From Dasypus novemcinctus (Eukaryota > Chordata > Mammalia > Cingulata > Dasypodidae): a DNA stretch of 64,000 nucleotides. The stretch's first letter is position 1. Every line of letters starts with the position of its first letter. This document shows positions 12,163-22,412 of the stretch, in pieces. Made by a program: the position numbers and the translations under genes. Below the pieces are notes generated by a model. It saw nothing but the letters and a program-made list of their open reading frames with translations, was not told the DNA's origin and made no database searches. The DNA lies in assembly GCF_030445035.2 (NCBI RefSeq), contig NC_092216.1, positions 16,617,405-16,681,404 of the forward strand, in the 5' to 3' direction.

Positions 12163-13330
12163 ATGGGACAACATGGATGAACCTCTACCATCTTATGTTG
12201 AGGGAAATAATTCAGACAGAAAAGGATAAATATTGCATGAACTCACTGTTATGAAATAAGTAGCAAGAACAGATTCACAGAGATAGAGTTTGGAAAATAG
12301 TTTACCAGGAAATAGAATGGGAGTAGCGAATGAGGAGTACATGCTTAATCTGTGCAGAATATAAAAGTTGACTGTAATGGTTTCTAAATGGATGGCGGTG
12401 ATGGTGGAATAGAAAAGTGAGTATAATTAACAGCACTGAAATGACTGTGTGTGAATGTGGTTGAAAGAGGAAGTTTTGGGTTTCAGTTGCTAGAAGAAAA
12501 GCTAGAGGATAAAAAGGGTGACTATATAAAACAGTGAACTCTGGGGTAGCTGAGGATTGTGGCTAATAATGCAAATATAAGGAAGTTCTTTCAGGAGTTA
12601 TAATTAAGTTATATCACTAGTATAGTGTGTTGATAGTGAAGTGTTATACGAGAAAACATGACCCTAAAGCATATTTCTATTGGATATAAATGCATTCTTG
12701 TTGTCATAAGCATGTTTTCTTGTTAGATACAGTCTCACATAATAGCCAATAAAATATTAAACTTCCCTCCTGGGGAAACTCTGCTACTTTCTCATATAAG
12801 ATGGCAGAAAAACAAAAACAAAAACAAAAAACAAAACCAAAACTGGATTATATAAACCATGCCAAATAAAGGAAAAACAGATCAATATGACAAATTCTTG
12901 ATCTTAATGTCTGCACTTATGAACCTTATTCCTACAACAATGAAACTAAACCTGATTATAATTAATGACTAAGAGTTAACTCCGGAAAACCTCCTTTTTA
13001 TTCAAATACGTCCTCATTCTAGGTTAAACACTGCAAATAAACTTATTACCTTCTCTCTAACATGGGACATGACTGGTGGGGACAAGCCTTCCGGGCATGG
13101 AGGAATTATTACCAAGCATTAAATCAGGAAGCATTTGGGAAAATAGTTTGACAAAAAGGGAGAAAGATTAAATAAAATAGAGATTTCAAAGTGAGTCAGA
13201 AGTTAAATCCAGAGGTTACACTTATGCAGGTTTTAAGCAGATTTCACAAGGTGTGGCAATAAACAATGCCTCAGATAAAGATCCCCCCTCCCCCAGAGCT
13301 GGAGGGTCATCTGAACACCACAGGCAAGCC
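12163..13330 (+). mobile_element. Old L1 3' end
   Basis: The start carries phrases usual just downstream of L1 ORF2 (AACATGGATGAACCT, then GACAGAAAAGGATAAATATTGCATGA). Around 13060-13130 it matches the long 3' UTR seen at window start (ACATGGGACATGAC...TACCAAGC). It belongs to an older relative of that L1 family. A (CAAAAA)n run lies at about 12810-12840. Confidence 0.6.
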
Positions 13331-13790
13331 ACACAGCCTCAGGAAATCAACACCCCCTCAGGGGACCTTATTTGGGAATGTAAGAAAATCTATTTCCCTA
13401 ATATATCATAGTTATACTCATTTATAATTCCCCTAGTAATGATTCTACTACTCCTTTTCGTTGACCCTAAAATTTTCAAAGTACCTTCCAAATGTGTTTC
13501 TCAGAGACTTAAATCTTTGGATTGTTCATTTGCTAAAATTGTTCGGATTGTGGTTCAACTCCTAATCTCCAGCTCTTTGAGTTTGCCCTGGAAAACTAAC
13601 AAAACAATTATGAAGGAAAAAGTCTGATCCCCTAAAGCAAGGAGTATCTTCAACTGTAAGGGAACAATTCCTTACTCCGTGATATTTAAGTTCCCCTTCA
13701 GCCTGAAGTGATCAGAACAGACATCATACCAAGTCTCTCAAGATTAGGAACGAACAAAATTAAGGGGGGAGTATAACAATGGAAAAAAGC
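13331..13790 (+). other. Possible retroviral envelope-tail and polypurine remnant
   Basis: A 62-residue ORF (13439-13627) starts with a hydrophobic stretch followed by a basic tail, loosely like the membrane end of a retroviral envelope protein, and a purine tract AATTAAGGGGGGAGTATA lies at about 13758-13775. No clear LTR follows. The similarity is weak and this could be chance. It is described only as a broken remnant. Confidence 0.2.
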
Positions 13791-14007
13791 AGATTTATTG
13801 TTATTCTAGTTATTCTCTTGTGTTAATGGAGTGACATGTAACATTGATATAAAGAATAAATAAAAAGAATAATGATCATTCTTTTATGTAACTATCAATT
13901 GAACAATATATTTTTTAATTATTCTCATGACGACTCATAAGGGTATAACAGTGTTTAAAAATTGCAAATATATTTTAATGTTAAATATAATTGAGAATAT
14001 ATATTTG
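13791..14007. other. AT-rich spacer
   Basis: No gene or repeat is recognised between the possible retroviral remnant and the solo LTR. Confidence 0.4.
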
Positions 14008-14011
14008 AGAA

Positions 14012-14412
14012 TGTTACAGATTATCAATATTGACCAGACTCAGACTTTGACTATAGTTCCAACTAAGAGATTTATTAGCCATGTGGCCACTGTCCCATCC
14101 TACGCAGAGGAGAGAGCAGCCCCGAGTCTCAGGAAAGAGATGTTTTTATAGCCTTTTAGGAGGGGGAGGGGGTTTACGAGCAAGCAAGTAGGCACAGAAG
14201 CAGAACACTGTGGTTAGTGAAGATAGCGTATCTATTTTTTTCTAAAAGCCCCGTGCTATTTATTGGCACTTTCCTTGTGGACAGTCCTGAGTTATTTATT
14301 GGCACTCTCCTTGCAGGCTGCCTTAAGGCATTTATCTATCTGAAGACACCTGCAACTCCCACCTCCCAATGTAGTTCTATTCCTATTTTCCCAATGTGGT
14401 CTTACCCTTACA
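14012..14412 (-). mobile_element. Solo LTR with intact 4-bp target duplication
   Basis: Read on the minus strand it starts TGTAAGGG and ends GTAACA. It has a TATA box (GCTATAAAAAC, reverse complement near 14143-14153) and a polyadenylation signal (AATAAA, reverse complement near 14068-14074). The 4-bp repeat AGAA flanks it exactly (14008-14011 and 14413-14416). Ends, signals and duplication agree, so this is a well-supported 401-bp solo LTR. A 4-bp duplication suits a class I endogenous retrovirus. Confidence 0.8.
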
Positions 14413-14416
14413 AGAA

Positions 14417-17048
14417 CTCCAGATTGATTGAATATAAAATTAAAATTATAGTTCTTTCATTTTAAATTTTGGAGGCTTTCTGTTTATGATTATAAACAGA
14501 AATTATAATAATATTAATGATAATATATTGATTTTTCTTTAAGTTGTAACACATATTTTAGTATTAAGGGGTGAGAATTGAATAAATTTTCAAGCATGAT
14601 ATGTAAAATTCATGAAACTTAAATTTGCACAAATATATTTATTCAACAGGTACATTTATTTCCAAAATTGTAAGGAATATTGCTGAGTGAGTATTGCTCA
14701 ATTTAGCCTTGGCTGAATATATCAAACCTTTTTTTTTCTGCCTTGTTTAGTAGATACACAGTTGATTTATCAACCTATCAAATAAATATGCATACATATG
14801 TGGAAAAGTTTGAAAATCAGAAGAAAATTCCAGTGCCATTTTGTTATTAATTAATTAAAGTTTGCTTTTAGTTATTAGAGTTTAAATTACTTTTTGATAT
14901 AAGAGCTATACATTTTATATAATCTAGTGATTGCTTTGCCACTGTAACAGACTTTGCTGCTAATCAAGTAACTTCTGAAAGATCCAGAGTACCTCAAGGA
15001 TACAATTTCCAGTAAGTCCAATTCTCTGTGATTAAACAGTGCACAGAAATAACAATAGTCCTTAAATCTGTAATCCTATAACTCGTATACTGCTGTGCTT
15101 GTATTATTTTTATTTTAAACTACACACAATCTTTTTCCACATCTCTCTCCTCATTCCTTTGTCCCTGAATCTTTGATGGGATAGGAACCTTAAAAATATC
15201 TCAATTTGATACTTATTATCTCCTGTCTTTACTTTTAGAATCACTTCCTGTCACAATTAACATAATATACATTTCAAGGAAAAATATTGAAACTCATGCA
15301 TTTGTAATTCTAGGAGTTGACATCATTGCACAGTGCTCTGTTAAGTGAAATAAAATTTATACAGCCATACATACATATCTGCTTATATTAGACTCTATTA
15401 GGCAAATAGTCAGGTTTAAATAATTAAGTGAAGAAATAAAGAATGACATCTATACTTTTGATCATTATTAAAACAACTGCTCGCATAGTAATGGACTTAA
15501 TATGTATTCTGTAAAATGCAAGCTATTGTAGATATAGCGACAAAAATATATTGTACAATTTAATCCTTTTCTTAAGGAAATTCATCTGTTACTATGTATT
15601 TATTATTTATTTTCTCAATAAAAGTAACTGAGTACCTTCATATACCAAACATTTTCCTTGGCCTTTTATAAAAAAATGGAAATATACAGAGGTTCCTTGT
15701 AACATCCAACTACATAAAGCCTGACAATTCAGTGAGTTTCCATGAGGTTTCCATTAAGAAGCTCTGAAAAATGAACACTGCCAATAAATATTGACACGGA
15801 AAGATCATGGACAGAGGAAAACAGACTATCTTGATAGAAAAATTCACAGGGTGAGGTATCTGTAACATGAAAGACCACTGAAACAAGAATAATTTGGTGT
15901 GGTTTTCATACCCCGAACTGTTTCTACCTCATCTCTTTCTCTGTTCCTAAACTCCACTAACCGATTATACTACAGTTTCATCCGGGCACAGGCTTAATTT
16001 TGTTTTGTTTCATTTTGTTTTTTAACTCTTCCTGTCCATGTCTTTTTTATACTTTGACGATGTGCATTCTCATTTGTGTTTCCTTATTCCTTGATCTGGT
16101 TAATATTGATGAGGTGCTAACAATAATTCTCCTCACAATAGGACAGATTATGCACCTACCTCCTATGGCCATCTCTGGCTCTGAACCCATGAGTTGATGC
16201 TTGACTACAACCTTTACGTTCACATGCTATTATTTCTTTTATCAAGACACTGAATATGAACCTAAAACTTACTGAGAGCAATTTGAAACTTGGACATTAT
16301 ACATCTTTCCTGGTTTTGCATTAAAATATTGCCCTTGTAACTGTAATAAATTTGTTCATTGGTTTCTTTGCCTTTAACATGTATTCATTTCTCATTAATT
16401 AGCTATTCCTAGGGAAACTCTCAAAACTATTTTCTTTCTAGTAATTTATTCTTTAATCAAATATGAAATAAAAGACTGTCAGGACACACTTTTTATTTTC
16501 CCAAGTAATTAGTACATGCATCTAATTTAGAATTAGATAGACTCTAAAATTGGGTGGCCTATGGCAAATTAGCTATTATCTGTTTTATCATCTGTAAAGA
16601 CAGCACAGAAGCTTTTCATTGGGCTGTTGAAAGTATTGAAGTAGGCCATACATATAAAGTGCCTGCATACACAATGTGTGCTAGTTATTAGGACATTAGC
16701 TTGGGTGTGGAATTTCAAAATTGAAACTTTTAGAGTGCAAGGATCTCAATATAACCAAAAAAAAAAAGTATTGAGAAAACAAGAAATATAGAAAACACTT
16801 TTAAAAAATGATCTCAAGAGCAAGCTGTTCTTTACAATTCTCCTCTTTGTTATTCAGGATATTTTTTCACCTAAATGAATCAAATATTGTAATTCTAACA
16901 AAACAATTTATAAGGGTAAACCAGTGTCTTTCAATCTTAACCTCCACAGTTTGGAATTCATTAATGTCACTCTGTTTTTTCTAAGATAAACATTATGTTT
17001 GCATTTCATTAATTGTTGCTAACATTATATCCACTGGAACCCCTTAAA
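14417..17048. other. AT-rich unique-looking DNA, no gene recognised
   Basis: No SINE, young L1 or LTR signature was seen. The longest ORFs are about 65 residues, with no recognisable domain and no splice-linked partner. A faint ancient repeat cannot be excluded by eye. Confidence 0.5.
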
Positions 17049-17060
17049 AACAGTGGCATC

Positions 17061-17438
17061 AGGAAGAGGCTGTGACTCAAGCAGTTGAGCTCCCACGTAC
17101 CATATGGGAGGCACTTGGTTCATGTCCTGGGGTCTCCTTGTGAAGGTAGGCTCCCAGCAGCAGAGAGTGGCCAGCCTGCAGGTGCTGCAGACTGCTGGCC
17201 CCCGGCCTGCAGGCACCACAGAGAGCTGACTCAGCAGGGTGATGCAACCAAAAAAAAAAGGAAGACAAGTAAAAAAACACAGAAGATGGCGGAGCGAGTG
17301 GACACAGAGAGCAAAACAAAAACAAGCCACAGGAGGGGGGGATAAATAAAATAAATACAGATACACAGAAGGATGCACAGTGAATGGACACAGAGAGCAG
17401 ACAGCAAGCAAGCTGTAGGGGGTGGGGGACAAAAAAAC
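17061..17438 (+). mobile_element. DAS-type SINE, older variant
   Basis: A tRNA-like head is followed by the usual body (ACAGAGAGC...GACACAGAGAGCA) and ends with a GC-rich G run and A-rich tail. The direct repeats AACAGTGGCATC (17049-17060) and AACTGTGACATC (17439-17450) flank it and differ by two bases, so the insertion is fairly old. The 80-135 residue ORFs on either strand here are SINE sequence, not genes. Confidence 0.8.
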
Positions 17439-17450
17439 AACTGTGACATC

Positions 17451-17715
17451 TTTTCACTGCTGTTGTACAAACCAACTGTTCTTAAATTTGCCTTGATCTG
17501 GCAACACTGAAACTGCCCCATAATCTTTAATTAGAGAACTAATTCAGGCTTCCCTTGTATTTTTTCCCTTGGACATGAACTTTATTTTATCTCATGGTCT
17601 ACTAATATTCTTTAGAGAGTTTATATAAATACCCAGCTTTTCAATGCACCAATGTGTTCTAGAATAACAACACAAATTCAGAAATAGTCAGATCACTATA
17701 CATTAGATTCACACT
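17451..17715. other. Short unique spacer
   Basis: Nothing recognised. Confidence 0.4.
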
Positions 17716-18201
17716 TGTGGTCATTTGAGGCTTTTTTTGGAACCCCAAAAGTCAAGTCCTTAGAGCTTATCCATTCCTGTTGGTATAAACCTATTGTCTG
17801 TATTAGGTTACTTCAGTAGGGCATGGTCCAGAGTGGTCGTAATCCCTAGTGGAGTCCTTTTTAAATCAGATGAATACCGAGAGAGACAGAGAGAAACCCA
17901 CAGAAGCTGAGAGAGAAAGCACAGGAGCAGAACGAAAGACAGAGGAATCCAGAAGCTGAAAGCTTTGGAACCCAAAAGAGAAGGGAGGGGCCAGCAGACA
18001 CTGCCATGTACCTTGCCATATGAGACAAATCCAGGATTGCCAGTAGATAGTTTTCAGGATGAAACCATTGCCTGAGGATGGCTTGATTTGGATATTCTTC
18101 CTCAACCTCAAAATGTAAGCTTATAATCTAATAAATCTCCATTTGTAAAAGCCAATCCATTTCTAGTATATCACAATTTGGCAGTCTAGGAGACTAAGAC
18201 A
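17716..18201 (+). mobile_element. MaLR/ERVL-like LTR, copy A
   Basis: The element begins TGTGGTCATTTGAG and ends GACTAAGACA. It has an A/G-rich middle, a block reading GCCATGTACCTTGCCATATGA, then AATAAA (about 18130) and a terminal block in the style of mammalian-apparent LTR retrotransposons. The same family recurs at 18558-19193. No clear target duplication is visible. Family assignment is by layout only. Confidence 0.5.
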
Positions 18202-18557
18202 ATATTCCATTGCTGAATTTTTAAACATCGTGGATTTGTCTGACATTTTTTCCTCCTCTACTGCCATTTTCTGAAACAATTAGTATTATTTTCTTAAGTT
18301 TTCTTTAGTAATTTAGTTGTTATCCATAATTTTTAAATACTGGCTATATTTAACAACTGGAATATTAATCAGTATGTCCATACTCATCTCACACACACAA
18401 AAAAAACTGTAAATTTTTCACTCTTATTACTCTTCTATCTTTGAAGTTTTTCAGTCTAGAACTTGCCTTTATACACCTTCCTTCAAATCCCATGGGAGTT
18501 GAATATAATGAGACTAATAAATTAGCATCAGCAATAATAGTAGTTATTTTATTGGAG
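18202..18557. other. Spacer between two related LTRs
   Basis: AT-rich sequence with no recognised gene. It shows no retroviral internal sequence, which argues against the two flanking LTRs being ends of one provirus. Confidence 0.45.
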
Positions 18558-19193
18558 TGCCATGACAGTTTGAAATTCTTTTATGAATCCCCAAAAACAG
18601 AAAAATTACATTCTCTAAACTATTCCTGTAGGTATACCACGTGATTGCATTAAATTCAGTTGATGGTTACTTGATAAGTTCTCTTTAGGGCTTTTGATTG
18701 GACTATGTCAGTAAGGCATGACTCAGGTTGAGTTTCCACCCTCTTCTTGGGTCTGATATAAAAAGAGACATACACAGAGAAAGAGAGACAGGAAAAGGGA
18801 GTTCTGCTATATTTGATCTGGCCATGTGAGAGAGGAACTCAGGATCACCTACAGCTGCGGAAAGGCAGAGAAGGTCCAAGAGATTGACAGAGGAGGTCCA
18901 GAAAGTGACAAGCCTTGTGTCTGGTTGCCCAGAGCTGAGCTCCAGGAGACAATAAATACAGAGGGGAAGGCAGAGACCAGGAAGAGATCAGTGGCCATCT
19001 TGGTCTTCACAAGACCAGACAACAGGATGGATGAACAGTTGCTGACTTTGGTGAGAAAAGATCTCTGATACTGCCTTGATTTGGACATTTCACAGTCTTA
19101 GAAACATGAGCTTTTACCCCAAATAAATTTTCTTTATGAGCCCAACCTATTTCTAATACTTTGCATTGGTAGCCTTTTGGCAAACTAAAATAA
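18558..19193 (+). mobile_element. MaLR/ERVL-like LTR, copy B
   Basis: It shares the order of blocks with copy A: a start resembling GACAGTTTGAAATTCTTTTA, an A/G-rich ACACAGAGAAAGAGAGACAG region, CTTGATTTGGACATTTCACAG, then CAAATAAATTTT and a matching end. It is about 150 bp longer than copy A and clearly diverged. The 80-residue ORF inside (18826-19068) is repeat sequence. Confidence 0.5.
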
Positions 19194-20215
19194 CTATCAA
19201 TTAGATACACTTGAAATATTCCTCTCATATTAATAAATATGTCATTGTGAGTGGCACTATCAGCCTAATTTAACAGATGAGGACCATTTCAGAAAAACAA
19301 ATATATTGTTTCAACTTAGTCATAGTGTCAAAGAAGAAACTTGATCAATTTATTCACACTAAACAGTATGTATTCTTTCTACAACATTATGATAGAAAAT
19401 TATGTGTAGGTTTCATATTACAGTCTAATACAAGGAGTGGATACTTCCTAATCTTAGCATTATACAGAATGTATATTTGATATTCAAATATTGGATATAG
19501 CTAGATGTTGTCTGTTTTTCTTTAAAAGTTCTCTTTAAAGCAAACATTTGGCTTTAGTCAAATTTTGAATAAACAATTTGAACTGGGGACAATAAAAAAT
19601 ATTAGAACACTGAAGCAAAATATTAAAATGGAAATATCTTTCAAATTATTCATTAATAACAGAATTACACATGTCAAAAGTGGCATCATGGTATTTATAT
19701 TTCCTAGATGAGAAAACATGAAAACTCTTAAGAATATATTAAATAAAGCATTTCAATTACAAATATAAAATTAAAAGCTTAGTAAGTGTGAATTATGAGC
19801 ATATTGCATGGAGTTCAATTATTCATATTTCTAACTGCACTATTGAATAATAAAATCAAAAACTCAGATAACCTAGAACAATTGTATTATAGTGGATTAA
19901 ATCATCCTTATGTTTACTCTAGTAGTTTCACTACATTCAATGTTTACTGAATCAAAATTTACTTCAGCAACATAAAGTTATTATAAATATGCATATATAC
20001 TTAATTAGACATATGTTTACAGAAAAATAAAGTAGAAAGTATGGATTTACTAAAGTCCCCTCCATACAATTTTCCTATTAGTAACACTTTCCAACAGTGC
20101 TGTATTTCATTAAAATTGACAAAACAATATTACTGTAATTATAGTATCAACTGTAGACTATAGTTTAGTTTATGGTTCATTGTTGGAGTTGCTCAATTCT
20201 ATTTTGTTCAAATTT
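19194..20215. other. AT-rich unique-looking DNA
   Basis: No gene, SINE or LTR recognised. Confidence 0.5.
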
Positions 20216-20455
20216 TTATTCTGTTAACAAACTTACGGTTTAAAATTTCCCTTTTTTATCACTTTCAAATATACAACTCAGTGGTGTTATTTAAATTCAC
20301 AAAGTTGTATTATCATCACCACTATCCATTACCAAAGTCCTTCTATCCCCTCAAACAGAGACTGTAAGTTAAGCATTAACTCCCCATTCCCTACCCCACC
20401 CAGAACCATGGCAACATTTAATCTAGTTTTGACTCTACTATAGAGAGTTTTTATA
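20216..20455 (-). mobile_element. Old L1 3' UTR, left part
   Basis: The + strand reads as a reverse-complemented old L1 3' region (CACTTTCAAATATACAACTC, then CATTAACTCCCCATTCCC...CAACATTTAATCTAG). It is interrupted at 20456 by an LTR and resumes at about 20948. Confidence 0.6.
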
Positions 20456-20942
20456 TGTGGAGAGAGATTTTACACAGTGTATTGTGAGAACACAGGATCA
20501 GGCACAACAAAATCTTCCAGCGAATCACTGCTTTATTACTTACATTGCACAGTATGCAAAACAGTAGGGGAAGAGATCCTATCCTAGACAGTTTAATGAA
20601 TGTAGAAGCCAAACTGCTCAGGACAGCATTGGTAGATAGAAGCTTCACACGGTCTACGTCATATTGGAGAGGACAGACAAATCTGTGCTCCAACGATGGG
20701 GTATTTATATGATCCAAGTGGAAAGGCGGCTACTGAAATTTCCCACCATGATCAGCAGCTGGGGCTCCTTGATCCTCATTTCCTTGTTCAAGACATGGTC
20801 ATCCCCTTTCTTAGACCTACCATTTCCCCAGACTGCAGAATGGAAACACATTGAAACAATAGAAAAGGAGGTGGGGGGGTGGAGGGTGACTAGGAAGGGC
20901 TGGTAGATGGCCACTGAGTTTATGTTGGTGACATCCCCAGCA
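20456..20942 (-). mobile_element. Solo LTR inserted in an old L1
   Basis: On the minus strand it begins TGCTGGGGATGTCACC and ends TCTCCACA. It has a TATA-like CATATAAATAC (reverse complement near 20703-20713) and AATAAAGC (reverse complement near 20528-20536). The flanks TTATA (20451-20455) and CTATA (20943-20947) look like a 5-bp duplication with one change, and old L1 sequence continues on both sides. No internal retroviral sequence is present. Confidence 0.65.
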
Positions 20943-20947
20943 CTATA

Positions 20948-21094
20948 AATATACATATTCATGATATTTCAGATTAGTGGGATAATACATTTGTCTGGTT
21001 TATTTTACTCAACATGATGTCCTAAAGGTTTATCCATGTTTTAGTATATGTCAGTCTTCATTATTTTTCAAGGCTGAGTAATGTTCCTTTGTAT
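20948..21094 (-). mobile_element. Old L1, middle part
   Basis: It continues the reverse-complemented old L1 (TTTATTTTACTCAACATGATGTCC...GGCTGAGTAATGTTCC) up to the insertion of a short young L1 tail. Confidence 0.7.
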
Positions 21095-21110
21095 GCATAT
21101 ACCACTTTTT

Positions 21111-21270
21111 TTTGTCTTTATTTATTTTTTAAAATATTACATTCAAAAAGTATGAGGTCCCCATATACCCTCCAGCCCCCTCACACCACTACTCCCCCCA
21201 TAACAACAATCTCCTCCATTATCATGAGACATTCATTGCATTTGGTGAATACATCTCTGAGCACCGCTAC
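21111..21270 (-). mobile_element. 160-bp 5'-truncated young L1 tail with perfect target duplication
   Basis: The reverse complement of the long-3'-UTR L1 end (GAGGTCCCCATATACC signature) is inserted in an old L1. The 17-bp repeat TGCATATACCACTTTTT occurs at 21094-21110 and 21271-21287, which is a textbook L1 target-site duplication. The two old-L1 halves join cleanly if it is removed. Confidence 0.85.
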
Positions 21271-22412
21271 TGCATATACCACTTTTTGTTTACCCATTCG
21301 ATGATTGATGGACACTTGAGTTGCTTCCTTTTGGCAATTGTGAATAATGTTATTTTGAGCATCTGTGCACAAATATTCATTTAAGTCTTATTTTACTACA
21401 TTTAGATATATACCCCGAGTGGGATTGACTGGTCAAAGGATACTTCTCTACTTAACTTTCTGAGGAATTGTCAAACTAACTTCCACAGTTACTGCCATTT
21501 TAAATTCCCACCAATAATAAATGAGTGTTGCTATATCTCCATCTCCTCTCCTATGCTTGCAATTTTCAGTTTTTTAAATAGCAACTATTCTGATGGGTTT
21601 GAGATGGTATCTTATTCTGGTTTTGATTTGCATTTCCCTAAAGGCTAATAATGTGGAATATCTTTTCATGTGCTTTTAGCCATTTCTTTATCTTCTTTGG
21701 AAAACTGTCTATTCAAGTCTTTTTCGGATTTTTACATTGAGTTGTTTGTCCTTTCATTGTTGAATGATAGGAATTCTTTTTTGATATTCTGGATACTGCA
21801 CTTTTTTTTTTTTTTTTTTTTGGAAAAGCAATTTCCAAATATTTTTGATTGAGTAGGTTGTCTTTTCACTTTCATGATAAAGTCATTTGAGGGACAAAAT
21901 ATTTGAATTTTAATGAAGTCCCATTTATATTTTTCTTCTGTTTTGCTTGTGGTTTGGGTGTTAAGTCTAAGAATCCATTGCTTAACATACTGTTCTGAAG
22001 ATGTTTCTTAAGTTTCTTTTTCTAGAGTTTTATTGATTGGGTCTTTTATCTTAAGTCCTTGATCAAATTTAGTTCATTTTTGCTGGACAATGTGTTGAAG
22101 AGACCATTCTTTTCTCATTGAGTACTTCGTTTTTCATTTTCAAGAAGGTTTTGGCTATACAGAGCCTCTTGGCCCATTCATTTCAATTTGATGATTGACT
22201 TCTCTGTTTCTTCAAAGTCAGGTGTTGGATTTCTAATTGGGATTGTGTTGAATCTGCAAATCACTTTGGGTAAAATTGACACCTTAGTAATATTTAGCCT
22301 TCCAGTCCATCAATGCAGAATGTCCTTTGATAAAGTTTTGCTTTTGATTTCTTTCAGCATTATTTTATAGTTTTCCGTGCACGAGTTCTTTATTCCTTTG
22401 ATTAAATGTATT
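21271..22412 (-). mobile_element. Old L1, ORF2 region
   Basis: Reverse-complemented ORF2 phrases follow in the expected order (CACTTGAGTTGCTTCCTTTTGG, TTTTGATTTGCATTTCCC, AAATTGACACCTTAGTAATA). All frames are broken by stops. It ends where a long-3'-UTR L1 begins. Confidence 0.7.

Noticed and set aside
17025-17521. Cys/Leu-rich ORFs of 96-135 residues resembling membrane proteins
   Set aside because: They lie across an old SINE on its antisense strand; the composition comes from the C/T-rich SINE complement.
20451-20717. 88-residue minus-strand ORF as a host gene
   Set aside because: It lies wholly within a solo LTR with defined borders.
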